A DNA stretch of 64,000 nucleotides from Flavivirga abyssicola (GCF_030540775.2 NZ_CP141266.1:917001-981000), one strand, 5' to 3'; shown: positions 1 through 8,723, counted from the stretch's first letter. Numbers and translations are program-made. Notes: generated from the letters alone by a model not told the origin.

Positions 1-1
1 C

Positions 2-154
2 ATACAAGTTAGTTTGATGCTTTTAATGGTACTTATTTGGATTGTTTTATACTTTGCAGGAAGTATTGGAAAAGCTTCTAGTAAAAGTGAAATGCGTGCA
101 TTACATGATTTTATGAACCGTGTTATTAAAATTGAAAAAGCACCTCAATCTTAA
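2..154 (+). CDS. C-terminal end of a small membrane protein (partial)
   Basis: An open frame enters from the left edge and stops at 152-154. The visible 50 residues contain a hydrophobic stretch (LMLLMVLIWIVLYFAG) followed by a charged tail ending in EKAPQS, so this is a membrane segment with a short cytoplasmic tail. The start lies outside the window or at an internal ATG near residue 6, so the true length is unknown. I do not recognise a family. Confidence 0.5.
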   Translation: MQVSLMLLMVLIWIVLYFAGSIGKASSKSEMRALHDFMNRVIKIEKAPQS

Positions 155-168
155 AAATTGAAGTGCTT
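138..168 (+). terminator. weak hairpin at the end of the first gene
   Basis: Arms AAGCAC-c-TCAAT and ATTGA-a-GTGCTT form an imperfect stem that overlaps the stop codon. There is no T-tract after it, so termination is uncertain. Confidence 0.3.
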
Positions 169-458
169 AACCAACTAACTATAACTCAACAAACTAAACT
201 AACTAAACATTTTTATATAGTTTCGTAGAAACGAACTATCTAGTATATTTTAAAAACCAGCAATAAACTTTTCATTATTGTTTCCTCTTGAACTCCATAA
301 GACACTTAAAAAAAGAAGCTACAAAAACATCTATGAATTATTTATTACTAGGTTTTGTATTGAACTCATCTTGACTTTTTGTTTTTAATTAAAGTCCAAA
401 TATTATAATAGTATTTAAATTTAACGTTACCCTATTAAGAAGAAAGTATTAGGATTTT
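155..458. other. intergenic, no feature recognised
   Basis: AT-rich spacer between the converging first gene and era. Apart from the hairpin arm at its left edge, I see no ORF, repeat or promoter box that I can support. Confidence 0.5.
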
Positions 459-1340
459 CTATTGATTGTAACCAAAACGTTTCAGTTGGTTTTGATTGCT
501 TCTCCAATTTTTATTTACTTTAACATACAGTTCTAAATGAATTTGCTTGCCAAAGAATTTTTCTAAATCTTTTCTAGCCTCTACGCCCACCCGTTTTAAA
601 GCACTTCCTTTATGACCAATAATAATACCTTTTTGAGTATCGCGTTCTACCATAATAACAGAACGTATTCTAATGATCTTATCTTCTTCTAAAAATTCTT
701 CAGTATCAACTTCAACGGCATAAGGAATTTCTTTTTTGTAATGAAGTAGAATTTTTTCTCTTATACTTTCATTTATAAAAAAACGCTCAGGTTTATCTGT
801 TAATTGATCTTTTGGATAAAATGGTGGAGATTCTGGAAGTAATTCTATAATTCTATTAAATACTTCTTTTACTTGAAAGCCTTCAAGTGCAGAAATTGGT
901 ATAATCTCAGCATTAGGGACTTTTTCTGCCCAAAGCTGTACTTGAGTTTCTAGTTGTTCTTGATCTGATCTATCAATCTTATTTAAAAGTAATAATACCG
1001 GGATTTTTGAGCTTGTGATTTTTTTAAAGAAGGCTTCATCCTTAAGTGCTTGCTCACCAATTTCTACCATATAAATTAGTACATCGGCGTCTTCAAAAGC
1101 TGATTTCACAAAGCCCATCATAGATTCCTGTAACTCGTAAGCCGGTTTTATAATTCCTGGTGTATCACTAAACAATACTTGAAAATCATTACCATTTACA
1201 ATACCTAAAATCCTATGGCGCGTGGTCTGCTCCTTTGACGTTATAATAGATAGCTTCTCACCCACAAAGGCGTTCATCAATGTAGACTTACCTACATTAG
1301 GGTTACCAATAATATTTACAAAACCTGCTTTGTGACTCAT
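459..1340 (-). CDS. era: GTPase Era
   Basis: Ribosome assembly GTPase that binds 16S rRNA. Near the N-terminus the P-loop GNPNVGKS is seen, followed by the G3 motif DTPG, G4 NKID and G5 SAL. The C-terminal KH domain carries the GHKGSALKRVG loop. I chose the ATG at 1338-1340 (protein begins MSHKAGF, 293 residues, the usual Era length). A longer frame reaches 1364, but that start touches a -7 box at 1362-1369, so it would lie at the transcription start. The gene is downstream of the FKBP gene but separated from it by a strong terminator, so it is probably its own unit. Confidence 0.96.
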   Translation of the reverse strand: MSHKAGFVNIIGNPNVGKSTLMNAFVGEKLSIITSKEQTTRHRILGIVNGNDFQVLFSDTPGIIKPAYELQESMMGFVKSAFEDADVLIYMVEIGEQALKDEAFFKKITSSKIPVLLLLNKIDRSDQEQLETQVQLWAEKVPNAEIIPISALEGFQVKEVFNRIIELLPESPPFYPKDQLTDKPERFFINESIREKILLHYKKEIPYAVEVDTEEFLEEDKIIRIRSVIMVERDTQKGIIIGHKGSALKRVGVEARKDLEKFFGKQIHLELYVKVNKNWRSNQNQLKRFGYNQ

Positions 1341-1361
1341 ATATTCTTTATTTAACTCATG

Positions 1362-1369
1362 CAAAGTTA
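1362..1369 (-). promoter_or_regulatory. -7 box for era
   Basis: The reverse strand reads TAACTTTG, a full match to the Bacteroidetes TAnnTTTG -7 consensus, about 22 bases upstream of the chosen era ATG. I see no clear -33 TTTG at ideal spacing. Confidence 0.55.
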
Positions 1370-1402
1370 CAATGTTTGGATTTTATCACACCATAACAAT
1401 AC

Positions 1403-1450
1403 TTATAAAACAAAAACAGGAAGCAAATGCTTCCTGTTTTTGTTTTATAA
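1403..1450 (-). terminator. perfect 22-bp inverted repeat terminator
   Basis: Positions 1403-1424 and 1429-1450 are exact reverse complements around a 4-base AAAT loop, with the core AGGAAGC/GCTTCCT flanked by A and T runs on both sides. It lies just after the FKBP gene (leftward). The run symmetry would let it act in both directions. Confidence 0.85.
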
Positions 1451-1467
1451 TATTAAATAATCTTAAA

Positions 1468-2196
1468 TTACTTAACTATTTCTATTAGTTCTACTTCAAA
1501 TATCAAAGCATCAAACGGTTTAATAACACCTCCCTGACGTGGAAAAGCACCATATGCTAAATCTTGTGGAATGAAAAATTTATATTTAGAACCAACTTTC
1601 ATTAGCTGTAGCCCTTCTATCCATCCTGGTATCACTTGGTTAACTCCAAATTCCGATGGCTCGCCTCTATCAACAGAACTATCAAACACAGTCCCATCAA
1701 TTCTAGTTCCATGATAATGAACTTTAACTCTTGATGTTGCTTGTGGGGTTTCTCCACTTCCTTCTTTTAAAACAATATATTGTAAACCACTATCTGTAGT
1801 TTCAACACCATCTTTAGATATATTTTCAGTTAAAAACTTTTCGTTTTCTACTTTATTATCTCCAAACTGCTCTTCAGCTTTTTTAAGCGCTTCTTCTTGC
1901 TGCTTTTTCATCTCTTCCTGCTGCTTTTTTTGGAAATAAGTTTGAATAATAACATTAATTTTATCTTGTTCTATTAAAATATTTGTTGAGTCAGCCCCAT
2001 TTTTAAGCCCTTGAACAAAAAGATCTATATTAACCTCCTCAAAACCTGCTCTTACTTGATACCCATTACTTAACCCGATAGCATAACTCACTGAGTCTAT
2101 TTGTGTTTTTAACGGTAAATTTGTAACACCGCTCTTGTTACATGACATTGCAAGTAGAGCAATCATTGCTGCACTTAAAAACTTTATTGTCTTCAT
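1468..2196 (-). CDS. FKBP-type peptidyl-prolyl isomerase lipoprotein
   Basis: Exported proline isomerase (242 residues). The N-terminus MKTIKFLSAAMIALLAMSC is a lipoprotein signal with the modified Cys at 19. Residues about 30-120 form a helical, Gln/Glu/Lys-rich arm like the dimerisation arm of FkpA/Mip proteins. The FKBP domain fills about 130-242, with VKVHYHGT, FDSS, VIPGWIEGLQLMKVGSKYKFFIP and the closing FDALIFEVELIEI. It likely acts as a periplasmic folding factor anchored to a membrane. Transcribed leftward from its own -7 box and closed by the inverted repeat at 1403-1450. Confidence 0.92.
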   Translation of the reverse strand: MKTIKFLSAAMIALLAMSCNKSGVTNLPLKTQIDSVSYAIGLSNGYQVRAGFEEVNIDLFVQGLKNGADSTNILIEQDKINVIIQTYFQKKQQEEMKKQQEEALKKAEEQFGDNKVENEKFLTENISKDGVETTDSGLQYIVLKEGSGETPQATSRVKVHYHGTRIDGTVFDSSVDRGEPSEFGVNQVIPGWIEGLQLMKVGSKYKFFIPQDLAYGAFPRQGGVIKPFDALIFEVELIEIVK

Positions 2197-2290
2197 CTTT
2201 TAATTTTTATTTTTTTGTTAGTAATGTCATATTTATAATTATAACTATAAATACGACATTTAGTTATTTTTCAATTGATGCCAAAAGTAA

Positions 2291-2298
2291 CAAATTTA
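2291..2298 (-). promoter_or_regulatory. -7 box for the FKBP gene
   Basis: The reverse strand reads TAAATTTG, matching TAnnTTTG, giving an untranslated leader of about 90 bases before the ATG at 2196. Confidence 0.4.
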
Positions 2299-2314
2299 CA
2301 CGCATAAAAAAAAG

Positions 2315-2344
2315 AAAAACCTTCCTGAATACAGGAAGGTTTTT
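2315..2344 (-). terminator. terminator after eda
   Basis: A perfect 13-bp stem (AAAAACCTTCCTG / CAGGAAGGTTTTT) with a 4-base loop follows the leftward eda gene. A/T runs lie on both sides. Confidence 0.8.
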
Positions 2345-2374
2345 AGCCATGTAGAATAAATAATATTCTTATAA

Positions 2375-3043
2375 TTACTTTCTAACTTCTTTAATAAGTT
2401 CAATAGAGAACCTTACCTGCTCTTCTATTTTAGCATAATCAAACTGACCATTAGCATCTTTGGCCATTAATTTAGACCCCATTCCAACACAGGTAACTCC
2501 AGCACTAAACCAAGCTTCCAGGTTTTCTTTTGTTGGAGACACCCCACCAGTCGGCATAATACTTGTCCAAGGTTGCGGTCCTTTAATACCTTTTACAAAT
2601 TGTGGCCCGTAAATATCTCCAGGGAATAATTTAACAATTTCACAGCCTAATTCTTCTGCTTTGGCTATTTCTGTTAAGGTTCCACAACCAGGAGACCATA
2701 AAACTTTTCTTCTATTGCAAGCGATAGCGATATCTTCTCTTAAAACCGGTGTTACAATAAAGTTTGCACCTAAAGCCATAAACCTAGAGGCTGCCGCAGC
2801 ATCAGTTACTGAACCAACACCTAGCACCATACCTGGTAATTCTTTAATTGCATATTTTATTAATTCACCAAAAACTTCATGAGCAAAATCGCCTCGGGCT
2901 GTAAACTCAAGCAACCTAGCACCGCCATCGTAACAAGCCTTTAATACCTTTTTACTTGCTTCTATATCGCTATTATAAAACAAAGGAACTAACCCTGTGC
3001 TTTTCATAACTTCTGCAACTTCTATTCTTGTAAATTGTGCCAT
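2375..3043 (-). CDS. eda: 2-keto-3-deoxy-6-phosphogluconate aldolase
   Basis: Cleaves 2-keto-3-deoxy-6-phosphogluconate to pyruvate and glyceraldehyde-3-phosphate. 222 residues, the usual length. The Schiff-base lysine is K138 in VKLFPG and the active-site glutamate is E46 in LLEFTAR. The phosphate-site segment MPTGGVSPTKEN is also present. It lies 61 bases downstream of the kdgK gene on the same strand, so the two form a kinase-aldolase pair for ketodeoxygluconate arising from uronate (for example alginate or pectin) breakdown. A terminator follows at 2315-2344. Confidence 0.93.
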   Translation of the reverse strand: MAQFTRIEVAEVMKSTGLVPLFYNSDIEASKKVLKACYDGGARLLEFTARGDFAHEVFGELIKYAIKELPGMVLGVGSVTDAAAASRFMALGANFIVTPVLREDIAIACNRRKVLWSPGCGTLTEIAKAEELGCEIVKLFPGDIYGPQFVKGIKGPQPWTSIMPTGGVSPTKENLEAWFSAGVTCVGMGSKLMAKDANGQFDYAKIEEQVRFSIELIKEVRK

Positions 3044-3104
3044 ATGTGTTTATTTTTTATTTTGTTGAGATGTTTAACAAATAAACATCTCAACTATTAA
3101 TTTA

Positions 3105-4145
3105 TTATCTAGCAACTCTTCCTGAAGCGTCACCACCCATAAGTTTTTTTACTTCATCAATAGAAGAAAGGTTAGCATCCCCTTTAATGGTGTGTTTCAA
3201 ACAAGAAGCTGCGACAGCAAAGTTTAATGCTTTTTGGTCATCCCCTTCGTATTCTATCAAACCGTAGATTAATCCTCCCATAAAAGAATCTCCTCCTCCT
3301 ACTCTATCTACAATGTCTGTAATTTGATATTGAGGTGATTCATATAATGTTTCTCCATCATATAAAACACCAGCCCAAGTATTATGTGAAGCTGATATTG
3401 ATCCTCTTAACGTAGTGATCACTTTTTTAGCACGCGGGAATTTTTTTAACATTTGATCACAAACCGATAAAAATGCTTCTCCTTTAACGTGTTCTCCTTG
3501 AGTGGTTATATCTAATCCCTCAGGCTTAATTCCAAAATGCTTCTCAGCATCTTCTTCATTTCCTAAGATGATATCACAATAAGATGTTAACTCCGTCATT
3601 ATTTTTTCACGATCCCCTCCATATTTCCAAAGTTTCTGACGGTAATTTAAATCTGTTGAAATAGTTAGACCCAGTTTACTTGCTGCTTTTACTGCTTCTA
3701 AACAAACATCGGCAGAACTCTGAGAAATAGCTGGGGTTATCCCTGTCCAGTGAAACCACTCTGCTCCATCAAAAACCTCTTCCCAATTCACCATTCCTGG
3801 TTGAATTTCTGCCATAGCAGAATGAGCACGATCATAGACTACTTTAGACCCTCTGTTAACGGCACCAGTTTCTAAAAAATAAATACCCAAGCGGTCTCCG
3901 CCCCAAACAATTTTGTCTGTTCCAACACCTCTCTTACGCATTTCCATCATAGCGCATTCACCGATATCATTTTTTGGTAAACGTGTTATAAAATCTACAG
4001 GAACTCCATAATTTGCTAAAGATACGGCAACGTTAGATTCTCCTCCTCCATATATAACATCAAATGATGTTGATTGTGAAAATCTTAAAAATCCATGGGG
4101 AGCTAATCTTAACATAATTTCTCCAAAAGTGACTACCTTTTTCAT
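3105..4145 (-). CDS. kdgK: PfkB-family 2-keto-3-deoxygluconate kinase
   Basis: Phosphorylates 2-keto-3-deoxygluconate before the adjacent aldolase cleaves it. 346 residues of a ribokinase/PfkB fold: the N-terminal sugar-binding GGGESNVAVSLANYG (about 33-47), DLNYRQKLW (about 165-173), and the ATP/anion-hole signature DRVGGGDSFMGG with catalytic D286. The assignment to ketodeoxygluconate rests on the family pattern plus the eda neighbour; other 2-keto sugar acids are possible. It is divergent from a LacI-type gene, with operator half-palindromes in the shared 157-base gap. Confidence 0.88.
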   Translation of the reverse strand: MKKVVTFGEIMLRLAPHGFLRFSQSTSFDVIYGGGESNVAVSLANYGVPVDFITRLPKNDIGECAMMEMRKRGVGTDKIVWGGDRLGIYFLETGAVNRGSKVVYDRAHSAMAEIQPGMVNWEEVFDGAEWFHWTGITPAISQSSADVCLEAVKAASKLGLTISTDLNYRQKLWKYGGDREKIMTELTSYCDIILGNEEDAEKHFGIKPEGLDITTQGEHVKGEAFLSVCDQMLKKFPRAKKVITTLRGSISASHNTWAGVLYDGETLYESPQYQITDIVDRVGGGDSFMGGLIYGLIEYEGDDQKALNFAVAASCLKHTIKGDANLSSIDEVKKLMGGDASGRVAR

Positions 4146-4182
4146 TTTTTTCTTATTTAAATGTTTAGTTTATATTAATTGC

Positions 4183-4194
4183 TTAAACGTTTAA
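4183..4194. promoter_or_regulatory. LacI-type operator near kdgK
   Basis: TTAAACGTTTAA is a perfect 12-bp palindrome with the central CG typical of LacI-family sites. It shares the core of the larger palindrome at 4266-4293 and lies about 38 bases upstream of the kdgK start, where it could repress the kdgK-eda operon. Confidence 0.75.
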
Positions 4195-4242
4195 TCAATT
4201 TTTAAAAATAAAATCAAAAATGCACAATATTAAAACTACATT

Positions 4243-4272
4243 TTTGATTATAAATCTAAAACGTTATATTTG
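4243..4272 (+). promoter_or_regulatory. promoter of the LacI-type gene
   Basis: TTTG at 4243-4246 and TATATTTG at 4265-4272 are separated by 18 bases, which fits the Bacteroidetes -33/-7 promoter layout. The -7 box overlaps the operator palindrome. Confidence 0.7.
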
Positions 4273-4293
4273 CTTAAACGTTTAAGCAAATAT
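4266..4293. promoter_or_regulatory. 28-bp perfect palindromic operator
   Basis: The two 14-base halves are exact reverse complements around the central CG of TTTAAACGTTTAAA-like sequence (arm ATATTTGCTTAAAC). It covers the -7 box and the predicted transcription start of the regulator, so autorepression is the simplest reading. Confidence 0.8.
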
Positions 4294-4302
4294 ATAAAAA
4301 AA

Positions 4303-5334
4303 TTGAACATCAAAAAGAAAACAACCATAAAAGATATTGCTAACGTTTTAAATATTTCTCCTGCTGCTGTTTCTAAGGCTTTGCATGATGACTCTCGTAT
4401 AAGTGAAAAGACTAAAAGAGCTGTAAAGCAAGTTGCTAAAAACCTAAATTACCAACCAAATCATCTTGCCAGCGCATTACGTAAAGGAAAAAGTCATTTA
4501 GTTGGCGTTATAGTTCCTAGGACTAATAGTAATTTTTTTTCTTCTGTGATTCAAAATATCGAAGAGGAATTAGATAAAGAGGGCTATAATATCATTATAA
4601 CTCAATCTAATGAGTCTTATAAAAAAGAATGCCGCAATATTGACACCCTTTTGTTTACCCAGGTAGATGGCATTATAGCTTCTATGGCCAATGAAACAAT
4701 TGATTTGAATTATTATGAAAAAATTAAATCCAAGGGGATTCCTTTAATTTTATTCGATCGTGGAGAAAATGATTTAAATGTAGATTATATTGGTATTAAT
4801 GATTACGAAAGCAGCCATTTGATTGTTGATCATTTAGTGCAGCAAGGTTGCAAACGAATTGCTCATATTGGTGGTTATAAGCATACACGAATTTTCAATA
4901 ATAGAATAAGGGGGTATATTGATGCTCTGAAAAAACATAATCTTCCTATCGAGGATGAACTTTTAATTGAAAGCAATCTAACTACTGAAGACGGGAGAAA
5001 GAAAATGACTCAGTTATTGGCTTTAAAGAACAGACCTGATGCCGTTTATGCCGCAGGTGATTATGCCGCCTTGGGAGCACAACAAGTGCTAAATGAGCAA
5101 GATATTAAGATGCCCCGTGATATTGCCTTAGTAGGTTTTGGCAATGAACCCTTTACCGCCATGGTTACGCCTTCTATTACAAGTATAAATCAGCATAGTA
5201 CTGAAATTGGAAAACAGGCAGCTAAAACGTTTTTAGAACACGCTAAAAAAACCACTATTAAACAACAATTGAATAAGATAATTCTGGATGCTGAATTAAT
5301 TGTTAGAGATTCCTCAAACCTTAAAGATACTTAG
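4303..5334 (+). CDS. LacI-family transcriptional regulator of the KDG operon
   Basis: N-terminal LacI helix-turn-helix TTIKDIANVLNISPAAVSKALHDDSRISEKT with hinge NYQPNHLASALRKGKSHLVGVIVP, then a periplasmic-binding-protein-like sensor to the end (DRGENDLNVDYIGINDYES, GFGNEPFTAMVTPSITSI). No ATG lies upstream of the helix-turn-helix. The frame opens at a TTG at 4270, but that codon sits inside the -7 box and operator. The TTG at 4303 is the better start (343 residues). It is divergent from kdgK-eda, so it probably senses a KDG-pathway intermediate or a uronate-derived sugar; the ligand is inference. Confidence 0.9.
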   Translation: MNIKKKTTIKDIANVLNISPAAVSKALHDDSRISEKTKRAVKQVAKNLNYQPNHLASALRKGKSHLVGVIVPRTNSNFFSSVIQNIEEELDKEGYNIIITQSNESYKKECRNIDTLLFTQVDGIIASMANETIDLNYYEKIKSKGIPLILFDRGENDLNVDYIGINDYESSHLIVDHLVQQGCKRIAHIGGYKHTRIFNNRIRGYIDALKKHNLPIEDELLIESNLTTEDGRKKMTQLLALKNRPDAVYAAGDYAALGAQQVLNEQDIKMPRDIALVGFGNEPFTAMVTPSITSINQHSTEIGKQAAKTFLEHAKKTTIKQQLNKIILDAELIVRDSSNLKDT

Positions 5335-5728
5335 CCGTATATGATAATATTAAAAAAAGAGATTAAGGTACTTGTTAAGAAATGACCATCAGGCAAGCCC
5401 CAACCCTTCGTAAGAATAAAGAGCAAAAGCTTCGAAGCCCAGGAGCATAGTATTGGGTGAGGCATTGAAGCGACGTCGAAGTTTTGTGCTTGGTTCTTCT
5501 CGAGCCTAAGCAAGAGAAGAAATTCCTATCGAAGGGGCGTCTTTTCTTTTGTTACTTTTCTTTGGACGCGCAAAGAAAAGTAAATAATGAATCTTTTTTA
5601 AAGATGTGGGTACACTTTAGCTGCTAATAGATAGGCAAATAAATTCTCAATAAAAAAGCTTCTCGATACTAAATTCTTCCAGAATTTAACTCGAAGTAAC
5701 ATCTTCGACTCTTAAAACAAAATTCACA
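5335..5728. other. intergenic with dispersed repeats
   Basis: No gene seen. It holds a copy of a short repeat at about 5371-5399 (contains AAATGACCATCAGGCAAGCC, seen again at 10801-10820), a perfect hairpin at 5552-5583, and at about 5658-5727 a sequence (CTCGATAC...CTCGAAGT...ATTCACATTA) that recurs at about 28867-28937. A short reverse frame here is a by-product of the repeats. Confidence 0.6.
5552..5583. repeat. perfect 13-bp inverted repeat
   Basis: TTACTTTTCTTTG and CAAAGAAAAGTAA flank GACGCG. It lies between the convergent lacI-type and synthase genes, so it could end transcription from both sides, but it has the look of a dispersed intergenic palindrome. Confidence 0.6.
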
Positions 5729-8164
5729 TTAATTATTAGTAAACGAATTCGTTTCCATAACCCCCATTAACTCCATAGAATAATTATCTTTTGCCTGTAT
5801 ATAGGCTACTTTAGGAATAATAGTCGCTCCTACTTTTTTCTTTTCAAAAGAAGCTGTCATACCAAAATCTATCTTATTAAACTTAAGTTTTGTAGCTTGT
5901 TTAATTGTCTGATACAATAGTTGCCTATAAACCTGATGCTCATCAGTGTAATTGTAATCCATACCAATAAAAGCTGGTGTATAAGTCGCTCCTAAATTTT
6001 TGTAACAAAACATAACACCTACTGGTATATGTGATTTTCCTTTATTAAACTCCTCTTTTAAATAAATTACTATGAACTCCCAATTTGGGTGTTGAGCCAT
6101 CATTGTAAATAGATTTTTTGGTAAAGGAAACATATTTAAAGCGAGATTATGCTTATTTACATTATTATACAATTCGTAGAATTGGTCTATCTGTGTTTCA
6201 TTAGGGCTTACATGATGTACAATACTAAAACGTTCTTCATAAGGCAGGATGTCTTTTTTAAAGTGTTTTTTGGAGCGTGTGGATAATGACTCAGGATACT
6301 CACCCATAGTCTTCCAATATAGATCAAGGATTTGACACGAATCTGGCATTACCGTCTTAATAAAACCCTGTTGATGAAATAGTTGACTAAGTTCATCATC
6401 GTTTTCAAAGTCCCGTAGCACTAACCAGTTTGAATTAAATTCCAATTCCAGTTCTTCAATTTTATCCAACATCTGTTTCATGGCTAACTTCCAATTAGGA
6501 TGCGATTTATCTAAATAAACATGTTCCCCTTCTGTGAATGGCGATCCCATCCCCAGTACGTTGGAAGTAAGATAATAAGGGTCGTTTTTTCGTGTTTCTT
6601 CTAATTGGATAGAGACAGAAATTGGTGCAAGCATATCTTCTTTCCAAAGCGCATATGTAAAAAATGTGGCCAATATGGGTACATGCGCTTCATCTCTAAT
6701 AATAATATAGTGAAAGTCCCAATTATTTTCAGAGCGTTCATTTTTAGTAAAAACGTTTTCAAGAAAAAGTAAACCATCCCAATCAAAAACGCCTTTTTTT
6801 CCCATAAGTTTGTTCCATTCTACCTTATCGACATCTAGTATACTTTTTTCATATTGAACATTAAATTCATCAACAAGCTTCTTTTTAGGTTTCTCTTTTA
6901 AAATAGGCAATTTAAAAGCACTTCTTACTTTATCAGGAGTAGTATATGTATCCTCTAAAGCTTTCGGATAATGATAAACCATAGCATCTACCAAACTTTT
7001 AATTTCTTTTTCCTGATTATGTCTGGAAATAGTTACTCTAATTCCAGTATTCTTTACAGGTACAGCTGGAAATATTCCTAAATTCACAAAAAACCCTTCC
7101 TTCATCAATCTATTCACAAAATTATACCCGGTAACTGGCATACCTGTCCCGATATAGAATACCGGAGAATTGTTTTGTTCAACCAAAGGCAAATCCGTTT
7201 TTGATAACAGCGTATTGAATAGCGTTATGCGTTCCAATAATTCATTTTGTAGCATATAAATTTCTGGAGAAAGATGAATATCTGCAGATGCAATTGCTGC
7301 TGCAACAGAAGCCGGTTCTAATTGGGCAGAAAAAGTTAAAGGACCTCCAAAGGTTTTAATTTTATGATATCTTTTTTTATGAGTACATACAGCCACAGCT
7401 CCACTAGCTCCAAAAGTTTTACTAAGTGTTCCAAATAACAGCACATTCTCTGGTAATTCGCCTAATTTACTAAGTACGTAACCCGTTCCATGTTTACCTG
7501 CCCAACTCATTCCATGAACATCGTCCAAATACAGATGTAATTGCGGATACTTATTACATAACTCCATAAGTTCATCTATAGGCGCAACATCACCATACAT
7601 AGAATAAACACCATCAGCCATATACCATATTTTCTTATATTTGGAAGATAATTTTTTAATTTTATCTTCCAACATATCGAGATGACTGTGTCTAATCATC
7701 TCAATAGGCACACTACGTGTTTTAAGCACATTTGCTGCACTTTGTACACTCCAGTGAACTTGATGATCTAAAATAATAGCATCACCATCCTCAACGGCAC
7801 TAGGAATAACGCCAAGATGTCCAAGCGTACTATTTTTTGTAATAATAATAGGTGCATTGTACAATTGAGTAATCTTTTCTTCTAGCTTGGCATATAAAGG
7901 ATTTGAAATATAGCTTTTAGAAAGTGGAAATTGCGTTCCATATTTATAAACACCATCCATGGCTGCTTTTTTTAAGCGCTCATCCTGTTCCAACCCCAGG
8001 TATCCCGTTGTTCCGAAATGAAAAAGATCTTTTTGTTTTACCCGTATTTTTCTACCCGTAAAACTATCACCTTCAGCATATAAATGTAATACGCCCTGTT
8101 CTTTAGCGTCGGTAAATACTTCATTAACGGTATCAAGAAAATTATTATGCTTAATTTTAGCCAT
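5729..8164 (-). CDS. alpha-oxoamine synthase fused to a GNAT/FemAB-like acyltransferase domain
   Basis: 811 residues. Residues about 1-410 are a PLP-dependent alpha-oxoamine synthase (relatives: serine palmitoyltransferase, BioF, Kbl). Key parts are the PLP-stacking region around HQVHWSVQSAANV (134-146), the aspartate motif YLDDVHGMSWAG (D214/D215, H217) and the Schiff-base lysine K249 in GTLSKTFGASG. These enzymes condense an amino acid with an acyl thioester and release CO2. Residues about 440-811 resemble a two-lobe GNAT/BioF2-like (acetyltransferase_6) module ending near IDFGMTASFEKKKVGA. Such a fusion could make and then N-acylate a lipid-type amine, for example a sphingoid or sulfonolipid precursor; the substrate is not shown by the sequence. 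No partner genes adjoin it. Confidence 0.78.
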   Translation of the reverse strand: MAKIKHNNFLDTVNEVFTDAKEQGVLHLYAEGDSFTGRKIRVKQKDLFHFGTTGYLGLEQDERLKKAAMDGVYKYGTQFPLSKSYISNPLYAKLEEKITQLYNAPIIITKNSTLGHLGVIPSAVEDGDAIILDHQVHWSVQSAANVLKTRSVPIEMIRHSHLDMLEDKIKKLSSKYKKIWYMADGVYSMYGDVAPIDELMELCNKYPQLHLYLDDVHGMSWAGKHGTGYVLSKLGELPENVLLFGTLSKTFGASGAVAVCTHKKRYHKIKTFGGPLTFSAQLEPASVAAAIASADIHLSPEIYMLQNELLERITLFNTLLSKTDLPLVEQNNSPVFYIGTGMPVTGYNFVNRLMKEGFFVNLGIFPAVPVKNTGIRVTISRHNQEKEIKSLVDAMVYHYPKALEDTYTTPDKVRSAFKLPILKEKPKKKLVDEFNVQYEKSILDVDKVEWNKLMGKKGVFDWDGLLFLENVFTKNERSENNWDFHYIIIRDEAHVPILATFFTYALWKEDMLAPISVSIQLEETRKNDPYYLTSNVLGMGSPFTEGEHVYLDKSHPNWKLAMKQMLDKIEELELEFNSNWLVLRDFENDDELSQLFHQQGFIKTVMPDSCQILDLYWKTMGEYPESLSTRSKKHFKKDILPYEERFSIVHHVSPNETQIDQFYELYNNVNKHNLALNMFPLPKNLFTMMAQHPNWEFIVIYLKEEFNKGKSHIPVGVMFCYKNLGATYTPAFIGMDYNYTDEHQVYRQLLYQTIKQATKLKFNKIDFGMTASFEKKKVGATIIPKVAYIQAKDNYSMELMGVMETNSFTNN

Positions 8165-8315
8165 TTTAAATGTATTATGTAGTTATTGAATATAAAAAAG
8201 GACGGTAAACCTAAATAAGAACAGGCAGGTTTAGATTATAAAATCTACTATGCAAATATTATAGTCTTCCATAAAGTTAAGAACCTAATCTCATTATTGC
8301 TCTAACGATTTAATA

Positions 8316-8371
8316 AAAAATCCCTTACGGATAAGTTTTTATCCTTTTAAGGTAAATTTTTATTAGGCAAA
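8316..8371 (+). repeat. promoter-like element, copy 1 (degenerate end)
   Basis: Shares ATCCCTTACGGATAAG and TTTTTATCCTTTTAAGG with the 12 other copies, including the dyad GGATAAgtttTTATCC. The terminal TTTG is not clear here, so it may be inactive. Confidence 0.6.
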
Positions 8372-8564
8372 AAAATGTGTTGAAAGCAAACGCAACAAAG
8401 CCAAAACCCTTAAACCGTCTGACAAACAAATGGTTACAACAACATTTAGAACTCCGTTTTTTTGCTCTAGCTTTAAATAAAAACATAAAATACAATTAAC
8501 TTAAAATTACCTTTAAAGATTGTAAAGTACGGTTTTACCCCAGCTAGATTAAAATAATTGTAAT

Positions 8565-8572
8565 TATATTTG
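8565..8572 (+). promoter_or_regulatory. -7 box upstream of the STAS-like pair
   Basis: TATATTTG matches TAnnTTTG about 150 bases before the first STAS-like gene. No matching -33 box is obvious. Confidence 0.35.
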
Positions 8573-8723
8573 TTTTGTCCTAGCTTATTTTGTCCTAATT
8601 TGTTTCGCATTATAATAAGACATCTCTCACATTTAGAATGAATTAAGAATAGAGTAAAACAACATAATTTATGTATAGATAAGTAAGAATAAAAATTTTG
8701 AAACCCCTAAATTTTAAAACAAT

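Larger units (their letters stand above)
8165..8723. other. intergenic between divergent genes
   Basis: It contains copy 1 of the ~60-bp promoter-like element (8316-8371) and a TATATTTG box at 8565-8572. Tandem TTTTGTCCTA direct repeats follow at about 8572-8600, and an AT-rich leader reaches the next start. Nothing else supported. Confidence 0.5.

Noticed and set aside
1341-1364. The longer Era start (MHELNKEY...)
   Set aside because: It touches a TAACTTTG -7 box, and the shorter form starting MSHKAGF has the normal Era length.
5331-5513. A 60-residue reverse ORF after the LacI-type gene
   Set aside because: It lies in dispersed-repeat sequence and overlaps the regulator's stop; no family resemblance.
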